Shown piece by piece: positions 12,566 through 19,484 of a DNA stretch of 39,469 nucleotides. The DNA comes from a virus, in the IMG/VR virus record IMGVR_UViG_3300042505_000142, positions 1 through 39,469 of that record. One strand, given 5' to 3'. Position 1 is the stretch's first letter, and each line of letters opens with the position of its first letter. The translations under genes and the position numbers were made by a program. The notes beneath the pieces were generated by a model. The model did not search any database. It saw only the letters and a program-made list of their open reading frames with translations, and was not told where the DNA came from.

Positions 12566-14662
12566 TTAGATGTATGCACCCATCAAGGTCATTACCTCAA
12601 TGGATTGTGTGTCTACTGTTGCTAAGGTTCCCCAAGATGCGGTAGAACCGTTAGTTGTTAAGTATTTTCCAGAGTTTCCTGATTGACTTGGGATTGGGTC
12701 TGGAACTGCGGTCCAAGTAATACCAAGGGCTGCAGTAGATAAAGCCTGTAAGAAGTATCCATCGGTTCCAGCTGAAAGTTTACCTGGGGTATCAGCACTG
12801 CTTGCTACAATTAAATCACCCTTAGCATCAAGGATGCTGTTAGGAATTGTAGTAGCAACATCAAATGCTGTGAAGGTAATAATCTCTAGCACATCACCTG
12901 ATACCAGCGCTGGGCTTAGTGAGGCAATGCTTGTGCCGTTAGTTGCCACATAGTCCTGAGTACGAACAAGTAGTACACCATTAAGGTATACCTGCTCCTT
13001 GCCTACCAAATACGATAGTGTTACGCCATTGTCATCTGGACCTGACTCTGATGTTTCTCCGCCTGCCGCTGTGTAGCGGTAGCGGAAGATGTCTGCAGTT
13101 GAGGAGATGCCTCCCCAAGTACTGCCCTTCCATACATACATGGCATTATCTACTGAGTTCCAGTAAAGAGCACCAGTAATCAATGCGTTGCCATCATTGT
13201 CTAATGTGGGTGGAGTTGACTTAGAACCTAAGTAACGGTCATCAAACTCATCGTAAGTTGTTGCTGCACTTGTTGCAGAAGTCAAAGCAGATGATGCTGA
13301 AGTAGATGCACTTGATGCATCAGTTGCTGCAGAAGCAGCACTTGTACTTGCAGATGCTGCAGAAGTAGCAGCGGCAGATGCAGAGTTAGATGCAGTTGTA
13401 GCATAGCCAGCAATAGTAGCAACAGAGTTGGCTGCAGTAGTTGCACTGGCAGCGGCTGAGTTAGCAGATGTTAATGCACTTGCTGCGCTAGTAGAAGCAG
13501 ATGCTGCGCTTGTCGCTGCAGCGGCTGCATCTCCAACAATACTTGCTGCACTTGCTGCAGCGCTGGATGCAGATGTTGCTGCGCTTGCAGCGCTTGTCGC
13601 TGCTGCACTTGCCGAATTAGAAGCCGTAGTTGCATAACCTGCAATTGTTGCCACTGAATTTGCGGCAGTTGTTGCAGATGCTGCAGCACTTGTGGCTGAA
13701 GTGCCAGCACTAGTTGCTGAAGTAGCAGCAGCGCTTGCACTTGTTGCTGCACTCGATGCGCTGGTTGCTGCTGCAGATGCACTTGATGCAGATGCTGTTG
13801 CACTAGTCGCTGAGGCGGTCGCAGATGTTGCTGAGGCCGTTGCAGAACTTGCTGACGCAATTGCTGAGGTTTCTGAACTTGCTGCAGATGTAGCAGCACT
13901 TGCTGCAGATGTTGCAGCAGAGGCTGCGGATGTGGCTGCTGCTGTTGCAGAGCCTAGAATGCTATCTACGTAATCCTTAGGAGTAGCAGATGAGGCAGAC
14001 ATACCAGCAGAAGACAGACCTGTAATTACTGGTACTCCTGATAATACAGGACTTGTCAAGGTTTTATTTGTAAGGGTCTGTACTGCTGTAGCAATTACTA
14101 CTGTGCCTGTTGTGTTAGGCATTGTAATTGTATTGTCCTGGGTAGGTTCGGCTACTGTCAGAGTAGTCTCATGAGCATCAGCAGTTGCACCTTCGAAAAC
14201 AATGCTTGCATCTACCCCAGCCCCAGAAATGTTAGGGTTAGTGATTGTAGGGCTTGTAAGGGTCTTATTAGTCAGGGTCTGGGTGTCGATAGTTCCGACT
14301 ACAGAAGATGAGTTTGAGATGCCGTGAACGCCTGTAGAAGCCTCTACGTGGGCATTAGATTCGCGGTAGTCACGGCCGATAGCCATGTGACGGGCAACAG
14401 CACCAGCAGAGTGAGCCTGGGCTGAGGAGCCATCAATGGCACGGGTAATCGTAAAGGTATTAGTCGATACCGCCGTGGCATCTACAATTTCTTCGAGAGC
14501 TGTATCTGGGTCAAGGACAATCGTAAAAGTTGTGCCCGCAGGAATTGACGCGCCACCAAGGAGAGCGGTGCCTGATACAACAACCATTGAGGTAGCGCCA
14601 GAAGTGACGGCGCCCGTTAAGGTAGTTTGCTGAGAGCGAGAGGAGTAGTTGCGTGTTGTCAT
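12566..14662 (-). CDS. Long tail fibre with Ala/Ser-repeat shaft
   Basis: The protein has 698 residues. An N-terminal beta domain (1-~120, VSGTALLGGASIPAGTTFTI) precedes repeated LTNKTLTSP units (about 130-215). A long shaft of A/S/T repeats (about 240-480) follows, then a beta-rich C-terminal region with KGDLIVASSADT. The shaft contains two near-identical blocks around SVATIAGYATTASNSASAAA. Such repeats form triple-helical or coiled shafts. The protein should be trimeric and link the tail to receptor-binding tips. The gene is followed by likely tip proteins. Confidence 0.85.
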   Translation of the reverse strand: MTTRNYSSRSQQTTLTGAVTSGATSMVVVSGTALLGGASIPAGTTFTIVLDPDTALEEIVDATAVSTNTFTITRAIDGSSAQAHSAGAVARHMAIGRDYRESNAHVEASTGVHGISNSSSVVGTIDTQTLTNKTLTSPTITNPNISGAGVDASIVFEGATADAHETTLTVAEPTQDNTITMPNTTGTVVIATAVQTLTNKTLTSPVLSGVPVITGLSSAGMSASSATPKDYVDSILGSATAAATSAASAATSAASAATSAASSETSAIASASSATASATSATASATSATASASSASAAATSASSAATSASAAATSATSAGTSATSAAASATTAANSVATIAGYATTASNSASAAATSAASAATSASSAAASAASIVGDAAAAATSAASASTSAASALTSANSAAASATTAANSVATIAGYATTASNSASAAATSAASASTSAASAATDASSASTSASSALTSATSAATTYDEFDDRYLGSKSTPPTLDNDGNALITGALYWNSVDNAMYVWKGSTWGGISSTADIFRYRYTAAGGETSESGPDDNGVTLSYLVGKEQVYLNGVLLVRTQDYVATNGTSIASLSPALVSGDVLEIITFTAFDVATTIPNSILDAKGDLIVASSADTPGKLSAGTDGYFLQALSTAALGITWTAVPDPIPSQSGNSGKYLTTNGSTASWGTLATVDTQSIEVMTLMGAYI

Positions 14663-14670
14663 TTATATTC

Positions 14671-15588
14671 CTATCGAGTATAATGAATTCGTGGCGGGTA
14701 TTGGTTTTGCTGTGTTGCAACTTCCTCTTTAAGACGCTGAGAGTAAAGAGCAAAGAGTTGCTTTGTTGCTGATGCGCTCGCACCGTATGGGCGCTTGCCA
14801 TCTGTTTCGTCCGCCTGTGGGCTGATTTGGCCCGCACGTGCAGGGTCAAGGTAAGCCAATAATCTATATGCTGCGCCTAGGATTACAATGTCGCGTGCTG
14901 ACTCAGGGTAACCTGTAGTAGTGGTGAAGACATCAGAGTTGCTATCCATTGCAGTAGGAGGTGTGGCGTACATCACTTTAACTGTACGTCCTGGTGTTAT
15001 GAAGTCGTAGATAGTTACAGTTTGTGAGCTTGCACCCCATGTAGTAACATCTGCAAATGGGTCAAAGTCCCAACGCTTGATGCGAATCCATTCCTTGGAA
15101 GGACCAGTGTCCTGCCATGACATAGTAAGAATGTTTTCAATGCTAAGATTTTCAAACTCGTATGTATTAATTGCTGCGTTGAATGTGAAGGTAGTCTGCT
15201 TGACAGACAATAGGTTCGCACCCATTGCTCGGATAGTGTCGTTGATTGCCTTCTTAATTACATAGCGAGGGAAGATTGGTGAGATGGTTACCTTAGCATC
15301 AGCAGCATGAGTTGCAGCTACTGTTCCAAGATAGCCACGTCCGTAAGGAGAGACTGTCGCTGTGTTTGCAACACGGTCAAATGAGTCAACCCACATAAGC
15401 TCTTCGTCAACTTCAAGAACGCCTTTACCGACATTGCTTGTATCTCCAAGCGATAGGATTGTAGGTGAGGTACTTGGTGAAGTCAGTGTGCTGATAGCGG
15501 TTCTAAGATAGGTAGAACGGTCCTGCTGGTAAGTGTAACCTGAAAGGTTGATGAGAACTTCATCAATCATCTGTCCTAGTGTTGTCAT
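14671..15588 (-). CDS. Head-to-tail adaptor / tail tubular A-like protein
   Basis: The protein has 305 residues: a short helical N terminus (MIDEVLINLSG), a beta-barrel region (GVLEVDEELMWVDSFDRV to VSPYGRGYLGT), then alpha/beta segments with FPRYVIKKAINDTIRAM (about 113-129) and a helical C terminus. A beta insert flanked by helices is seen in phage connector proteins located between capsid and tail genes. Position supports an adaptor. It overlaps the upstream gene by 4 bases. It could instead be a tail-completion protein. Confidence 0.6.
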   Translation of the reverse strand: MTTLGQMIDEVLINLSGYTYQQDRSTYLRTAISTLTSPSTSPTILSLGDTSNVGKGVLEVDEELMWVDSFDRVANTATVSPYGRGYLGTVAATHAADAKVTISPIFPRYVIKKAINDTIRAMGANLLSVKQTTFTFNAAINTYEFENLSIENILTMSWQDTGPSKEWIRIKRWDFDPFADVTTWGASSQTVTIYDFITPGRTVKVMYATPPTAMDSNSDVFTTTTGYPESARDIVILGAAYRLLAYLDPARAGQISPQADETDGKRPYGASASATKQLFALYSQRLKEEVATQQNQYPPRIHYTR

Positions 15589-15860
15589 AGGTTTATGCTC
15601 CTTAGTGCAACAACGGCTGATAATCCAGTAGTTCCTGCCAATTCGTTACAGATAGCGTTGAGCATCTTGTAATTGTTAGGCTGACGGCTTGCACTGGCTT
15701 TAATGTTTAGTGCTGCTATGATACCTAAGCCGCTAGTGTCAGCATAGTTATTTGCTGCACCCTGCTCAGATTGATACGCATCTGGTGTGGGATATGTCCC
15801 ACCATTTGCAAGACGATTTAACTCGTCAGCAAATGTGCTACCTGCTACTCCTGTTGCCAT
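15585..15860 (-). CDS. Hypothetical virion-region protein
   Basis: The protein has 91 residues. The N-terminal half is polar (TFADELNRLANGGTYPTPDA); the second half is a helical A/N-rich part with NYKMLNAICNELAGTTGL. It starts at TAATG with the small basic gene upstream and overlaps the adaptor gene. No family is recognised. Its place between the basic proteins and the adaptor suggests a head-completion or neck role. Confidence 0.6.
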   Translation of the reverse strand: MATGVAGSTFADELNRLANGGTYPTPDAYQSEQGAANNYADTSGLGIIAALNIKASASRQPNNYKMLNAICNELAGTTGLSAVVALRSINL

Positions 15861-16096
15861 TATCTAAACCTCGCAGCCTTCTTCGCTATGGACTTTGGTT
15901 GTTTTACAAACTGCTTACCCTTTGCATTACCTGCAGCTTTAGCCTGGTTAGTTGCTTTCTTTTCAGAAGCACTCAATGCAGACCATGCCTTCTTGGGTAA
16001 ATATCTTTTCTTGCCTTTAGATGGTTTACCATCAGAAGTTGTCCACTCTTCCTTGGTCCATTTCTTTAAGGACTGTTGTGATTTAGCAAGTGCCAT
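15860..16096 (-). CDS. Small lysine-rich protein 1 (SLKKWTKE... type)
   Basis: The protein has 78 residues and is strongly basic. It contains SLKKWTKEEWTTSDGKPSKG and RYLPKKAWSAL, then GKQFVKQPKSIAKKAARF. This pattern is familiar from uncharacterised phage and environmental bacterial proteins. It could bind DNA or RNA. It is one of five tiny basic genes placed head to tail between the capsid and adaptor genes, all overlapping by one to a few bases. Confidence 0.68.
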   Translation of the reverse strand: MALAKSQQSLKKWTKEEWTTSDGKPSKGKKRYLPKKAWSALSASEKKATNQAKAAGNAKGKQFVKQPKSIAKKAARFR

Positions 16097-16278
16097 TACT
16101 TGTAACCGCCTCCTGCTTTCTTGTACTGAGTTGCAAGCAACTGAGCCTTACGAGCAGACCATTCTCCAGGGTCTCCACCCTTAGAGCCAGCCTTAATCTT
16201 CTTGAACAAAGAAGCACGCATTGCTGGCTTAGTGTAGTTGCCTGCAGCATTAACCTTAGACTTAGCTTTCTTTACCAT
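16096..16278 (-). CDS. Small lysine-rich protein 2 (SARKAQLLATQYKKAGGGYK type)
   Basis: The protein has 60 residues with the conserved layout NYTKPAMRASLFKKIKAGSK, GGDPGEWSARKAQLLA and a GGGYK end. I know this pattern from uncharacterised short proteins of marine and freshwater phages (DUF-type family, number uncertain). It is very basic and probably binds nucleic acid, perhaps packaged DNA. It overlaps the upstream gene by 7 bases. Confidence 0.72.
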   Translation of the reverse strand: MVKKAKSKVNAAGNYTKPAMRASLFKKIKAGSKGGDPGEWSARKAQLLATQYKKAGGGYK

Positions 16279-16526
16279 TTGACTTTATCCGCCCAGTAAG
16301 CCGCGGACATCTTGCCCTTAGCAATGTTCTTTGCGTGACGTGCTTTGAAAGAAGCCTGTCGTGCTGTTGGCTTCCTGTCACCAGTAACGCCCTGCTGACC
16401 AAAGCGAATAGTTTTGACCTTGTCTCCCTCTTTAGCCACAACAACGTGTGACTTTTTTGGGTGACTTGGTGTACGCTTAGGCTTGTTAAAGCCCGATACT
16501 CCTGCTCGCTTTAGTCTTGGGTCCAT
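16272..16526 (-). CDS. Small basic protein 3 (FNKPKRTPSHPKKSHVVVAK type)
   Basis: The protein has 84 residues. The core FNKPKRTPSHPKKSHVVVAK, VKTIRFGQQGV, SFKARHAKNIAKGKMSAAYW and the VKW end are well-conserved features of an uncharacterised phage family (I believe DUF6321-like). It is highly basic. The family occurs widely in aquatic phage genomes near structural genes. Function is unknown; nucleic-acid binding is inferred from charge. Confidence 0.74.
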   Translation of the reverse strand: MDPRLKRAGVSGFNKPKRTPSHPKKSHVVVAKEGDKVKTIRFGQQGVTGDRKPTARQASFKARHAKNIAKGKMSAAYWADKVKW

Positions 16527-16681
16527 TACTTATTGTTCGCTTTCTTAACCAATTTTGCTATGTTCTGTCTACGTGCACTATCTGCAGTTGTTGCGCGAGG
16601 AGGTGATGGATACACCATCTTACCGTATTCCTTCTGAAAAATTTTAAGGCTTGCTGCATCTTGCTTTGTCATCTTTGCCAT
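16526..16681 (-). CDS. Small lysine-rich protein 4 (51 residues)
   Basis: ATG 16681 overlaps the upstream stop (TAATG), and its own stop overlaps the next ATG in the same way (16526-16528). The product begins MAKMTKQDAASLKIFQKEYG and ends KLVKKANNK. It is basic and has no recognised domain. The perfect double overlap shows that it is a real gene in the cluster. Confidence 0.72.
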   Translation of the reverse strand: MAKMTKQDAASLKIFQKEYGKMVYPSPPRATTADSARRQNIAKLVKKANNK

Positions 16682-16872
16682 TACTTCTTCTTGCCCATCT
16701 TCTTCATAACCATCTTCTTCGCTACAGCCTTCTTAGCGGTCTTCTTCATACCCTTTTTCATTTCCATCATCTTCTCAGACTTGGATTCCATCTTCTCGCC
16801 TGCAGCGTAAGCCTTAGCAGCCTTCTTGCCCGCAGGTGTATAAGGGAACTTCTTGTCTCCAACTTTTGGCAT
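16681..16872 (-). CDS. Very lysine-rich, histone-like small protein 5
   Basis: The protein has 63 residues, mostly lysine, alanine and methionine: KKAAKAYAAGEKMESKSEKM, then repeated KK-x motifs to the end (VMKKMGKKK). This resembles the AK-rich tails of actinobacterial histone-like proteins and small DNA-condensing proteins. It starts at TAATG with the zinc protein gene. A role in compacting packaged DNA or in blocking host DNA binding is plausible but unproven. Confidence 0.68.
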   Translation of the reverse strand: MPKVGDKKFPYTPAGKKAAKAYAAGEKMESKSEKMMEMKKGMKKTAKKAVAKKMVMKKMGKKK

Positions 16873-17318
16873 TATACTTGTCCTATCTCTTTCATTACTG
16901 CTACGGTTGATTTGTTTACATGTTTTGCATCAGGCATAGTGTTCGAGTTGTATGGCTTGCCCAACGCTTCGGAAGCAGTTTCTGCTTCACGAATCTTTTC
17001 CATAGTTGTGCCTCCAGGCTGTATGCCTTGAGAGCGTGCATCCTTGTAAGCTGTGAGTTCTTTTTCAAAACGTTTACGTGGAGCATTTCTCTGACTGTTT
17101 GCATCACCAGTGTTCATCTGAAGTCCTCTGGCCTTACAACCAAAGCAATCAGGTCCACACGTAGTGTGGTCTATAAAGATATCATTCTCATCAGGGAAAG
17201 GTTCAGGTGATGTTGCCTCACATCCGACGCATCCATAGAGTGCGGCATATGGAATCATATCTCCATCAACTAACTTGTATGCCCATTCAAGAACTTTACT
17301 TGCGTGTTCGTGTCCCAT
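16872..17318 (-). CDS. Cysteine-rich zinc-binding hypothetical protein
   Basis: The protein has 148 residues. CVGC near 30-33 and CGPDCFGCKARGLQMNTGDA near 54-73 give several cysteines of a probable zinc site. The second half is a charged helical region (KRFEKELTAYKDARSQGIQP). I associate the CFGCKxxGLQ(M/V)NTGDA motif with actinophage proteins coded beside the capsid gene. The role in the virion is unknown. The ribosome site is GGGGACA. Confidence 0.7.
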   Translation of the reverse strand: MGHEHASKVLEWAYKLVDGDMIPYAALYGCVGCEATSPEPFPDENDIFIDHTTCGPDCFGCKARGLQMNTGDANSQRNAPRKRFEKELTAYKDARSQGIQPGGTTMEKIREAETASEALGKPYNSNTMPDAKHVNKSTVAVMKEIGQV

Positions 17319-17326
17319 ATGTCCCC

Positions 17327-17596
17327 TTATATTGCTGTAAAGTTTGCTTCCGTTACACCAACTCCACCAGCAATAAGTGCTGCCTTTGTTGCGTCATCTA
17401 CAGTGTACTTGCTACCACCAAGGTATACTTCTTGGTATGTCTCTAGGTCAGCATCGTATGGATAACGGACCTGACGGTATGTACCATTAACTTTGATAAC
17501 ACTAATTCCACGTGTTAACTTGTAGAATGTAAAGAGTCGCTGAACTCCTTCAAAGCCTTCATCGACAGTTGGTGTCTCGAAGATGTAATCTGTCAT
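17327..17596 (-). CDS. Hypothetical virion-region protein, 89 residues
   Basis: The product begins MTDYIFETPTVDEGFEGVQR. Its middle is beta-rich (LFTFYKLTRGISVIKVNG) and its C terminus is a small helical unit (KYTVDDATKAALIAGGVGVT). A strong AAAGGAGGA ribosome site precedes ATG 17596. It directly follows the capsid gene, so it may be a head-decoration or head-closure protein. No confident family. Confidence 0.68.
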   Translation of the reverse strand: MTDYIFETPTVDEGFEGVQRLFTFYKLTRGISVIKVNGTYRQVRYPYDADLETYQEVYLGGSKYTVDDATKAALIAGGVGVTEANFTAI

Positions 17597-17624
17597 GACT
17601 CCTCCTTTAGTGGACTCACCACCA

Positions 17625-17642
17625 GACAGGGTTGCCCCTGTC
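17625..17642 (-). other. GNRA-loop hairpin after the capsid gene
   Basis: On the transcribed strand GACAGGG, loop GCAA, CCCTGTC form a perfect 7-bp stem with a GNRA tetraloop. There is no U run, so a partial terminator or an RNA-stability hairpin for the abundant capsid message is more likely than a full stop. A second short stem (GTGG/CCAC) follows before the next ribosome site. Confidence 0.6.
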
Positions 17643-17659
17643 CAGCAGTCAATTAACTA

Positions 17660-18862
17660 CTAGAGAGCAGAGATTGATGAACCTGATGTGATTCGGTATA
17701 GAGCCTCATCGCGGTAGACTGCGAAGCCAAGTACGCCGTACCAACCCATTGGGCGGAAACGCATCAACTTATCAGTTACGTTACCGATAACTACGTGTGG
17801 CTCTTCAGCTACGGCTTCTGCCATTGCTTGTGAACCTGCAACGATTGTATCGAATACGCGTGTTACAGGAGTAACAGTTACTGTTGCTCCAACTGTTACT
17901 GCTGCAGTGTTTGCTGTGTCAACTGTGATAGTTGTTGTTGAACCACTTGTTGCAATAGCAGTAATCTTTGCACCAGATGCAATACCTGTTGCAGCAATCT
18001 TATCGCCAACTTCAGCGCGTGATGCGATAACAGATGATGAAGCAACACCAATAGTAAATCCTGCTGATGTTCCTGCTACAGTTGCTGTTGTTGTTGCCAG
18101 TGCTGTCTGGTCTGCACCTGACTTAGCATTGTACAAACGTGATGACTCTACGAAGAATGCGCCTTCGTACTCACCGATTTCTCCTGCCCAAATCTTGCTT
18201 GCTTCTGAAGCAGACTGTGACTGAGGGTAGCGCCATCCAAGGTCGCCTGTCTCTGCACGAAGGTCGTGTGAAACTTCTGGGTGAATACCAACCCAGTATG
18301 CATTTCCGCGACGGCCCTTAGCCTTGTTAGAACGTAGCTTAGCAACAGCCTTACGGATGTCTGCTGAGTCTAGTGTATCGGCTGCATCTACAGTAGCAAC
18401 TGATGTTGCGTTACCTGCGAAGATGTTGTTTGAACCTGTGCGTAGTGTGTTCATTGCTACAACGTCGATAGAATCGGCTAGGTTGTAAGCAATGATGTTA
18501 GCGATTGCTGGGTCTACATCTGCTAGAGAGAAGAGTTCCAATGCGCGTGTTACAAGTACAGCGTTACCGTACTCGTTAAGTGTTACTGTAACAGATGTTG
18601 GTGTTGACAATGCTACTGCATCTGGGTCAACTGTCTCTGTTAGAGTTGATGTCTTTGTATCTAGGTCAACGTACTTCTGTAGAACTACAGTTGAACCTGG
18701 GATAGCTTGCTTTGCTGGGCGCTTATCTGCGACAGAACGAATTAGGGGTTCTGAACGGAGAGCGAACTCGAGAAGGCGGTCATATGCCTTCTGTACGAGG
18801 CCTGCGCCGCCTACTGTACCGCCGAATGATGTGCTCGACGTATCTGTATATGCGTTAGGCAT
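17660..18862 (-). CDS. Major capsid protein (N4-gp56-like), with inserted beta domain
   Basis: The protein has 400 residues. The N-terminal portion (VQKAYDRLLEFALRSEPLIR, then KRPAKQAIPGSTVVLQKYVD and LNEYGNAVLVTRALELFS) and the later GNAYWVGIHPEVSHDLR follow the pattern of N4-gp56 family capsid proteins, an HK97-fold group. Residues about 253-334 are a Ser/Thr/Ala-rich beta segment (AEVGDKIAATGIASGAKITA) that reads as an inserted surface domain. C-terminal VVIGNVTDKLMRFRPMGWYG returns to the family pattern. It is preceded by the scaffold gene and followed by small head genes. Confidence 0.88.
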   Translation of the reverse strand: MPNAYTDTSSTSFGGTVGGAGLVQKAYDRLLEFALRSEPLIRSVADKRPAKQAIPGSTVVLQKYVDLDTKTSTLTETVDPDAVALSTPTSVTVTLNEYGNAVLVTRALELFSLADVDPAIANIIAYNLADSIDVVAMNTLRTGSNNIFAGNATSVATVDAADTLDSADIRKAVAKLRSNKAKGRRGNAYWVGIHPEVSHDLRAETGDLGWRYPQSQSASEASKIWAGEIGEYEGAFFVESSRLYNAKSGADQTALATTTATVAGTSAGFTIGVASSSVIASRAEVGDKIAATGIASGAKITAIATSGSTTTITVDTANTAAVTVGATVTVTPVTRVFDTIVAGSQAMAEAVAEEPHVVIGNVTDKLMRFRPMGWYGVLGFAVYRDEALYRITSGSSISAL

Positions 18863-18893
18863 TTCTTTTAGTCTCCTTGACTATGAACGGATA

Positions 18894-19367
18894 TTATTGT
18901 TGTGACTGCATCAGGGTGAGGAGTTCCTCCATAGAACCCGCATTATCCATGCGCTGTTCTAAGTCCTGTGCTCTGTCTGGGGTGAAGCCCTTTGTAGTCA
19001 TAACGTCTTGCTGACGTAATGTTGCAAGGTTTTGTTCGTTACGATTTTCGGATACTTCCAAACCAAATAGTTCGCCATTCTCGTTGAGCCAGTTCGATAC
19101 TGCCTCTTCAGAGAAATCGCCATCTAAGTCCTTAAGGACTAGACGTGCTGCCTTTTGGTTGACACCCTTTTGTTCTAGGATTGCTTTGACGGTTGACTCA
19201 CGCTGCGTCTTGGTAAATGTCTCAAGCTGCTCAGTGAGTTCCTTAATACGTTTCTCATCCGCACGCTTGGCTTTGCGTAACTTTTTAAGTAAGTCACTGC
19301 CGTCCATTTGTGTGTCTGTGTCGTTATCGAGGTCATCGTCTTCGTCGTCCCAGTAGTTGTTGCTCAT
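18894..19367 (-). CDS. Scaffolding protein
   Basis: The protein has 157 residues, very acidic at the start (DDEDDDLDNDTDTQMDG) and then coiled coil (KLRKAKRADEKRIKELTEQL) with a short helical C terminus. Acidic, coiled and located immediately before the capsid gene is the standard profile of phage scaffolding proteins that guide procapsid assembly. No protease motif is seen here; the proteasome-like protein at 29016 may be the maturation protease. Confidence 0.8.
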   Translation of the reverse strand: MSNNYWDDEDDDLDNDTDTQMDGSDLLKKLRKAKRADEKRIKELTEQLETFTKTQRESTVKAILEQKGVNQKAARLVLKDLDGDFSEEAVSNWLNENGELFGLEVSENRNEQNLATLRQQDVMTTKGFTPDRAQDLEQRMDNAGSMEELLTLMQSQQ

Positions 19368-19484
19368 AGCAACCCACCCTTCTATTCGTTGTTAGTTCGC
19401 AGGCCACAGTTCAGTTCGGGGAAACTGGCTGGCTCCTACTATCGGTCTATTACTCTGACGGGGCCGATAGGTCCGTTCAGGATT
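19368..19484 (-). promoter_or_regulatory. Structured leader between internal protein and scaffold genes
   Basis: A 117-base gap in an operon whose genes otherwise overlap. It has two stems: 19439-19445 with 19464-19470 (CTATCGG/CCGATAG) and 19412-19416 with 19423-19427 (CAGTT/AACTG). An ATTCTAGAAT palindrome at 19482-19491 runs into the upstream gene. No TTGACA box was found. It is probably a leader, promoter or processing site that sets scaffold and capsid levels apart from the upstream genes. Confidence 0.45.

Noticed and set aside
13428-13973. Alanine-rich reading frames on the plus strand opposite the long fibre
   Set aside because: They are the complement of A/S repeats in the fibre and have no ribosome site or independent motif.
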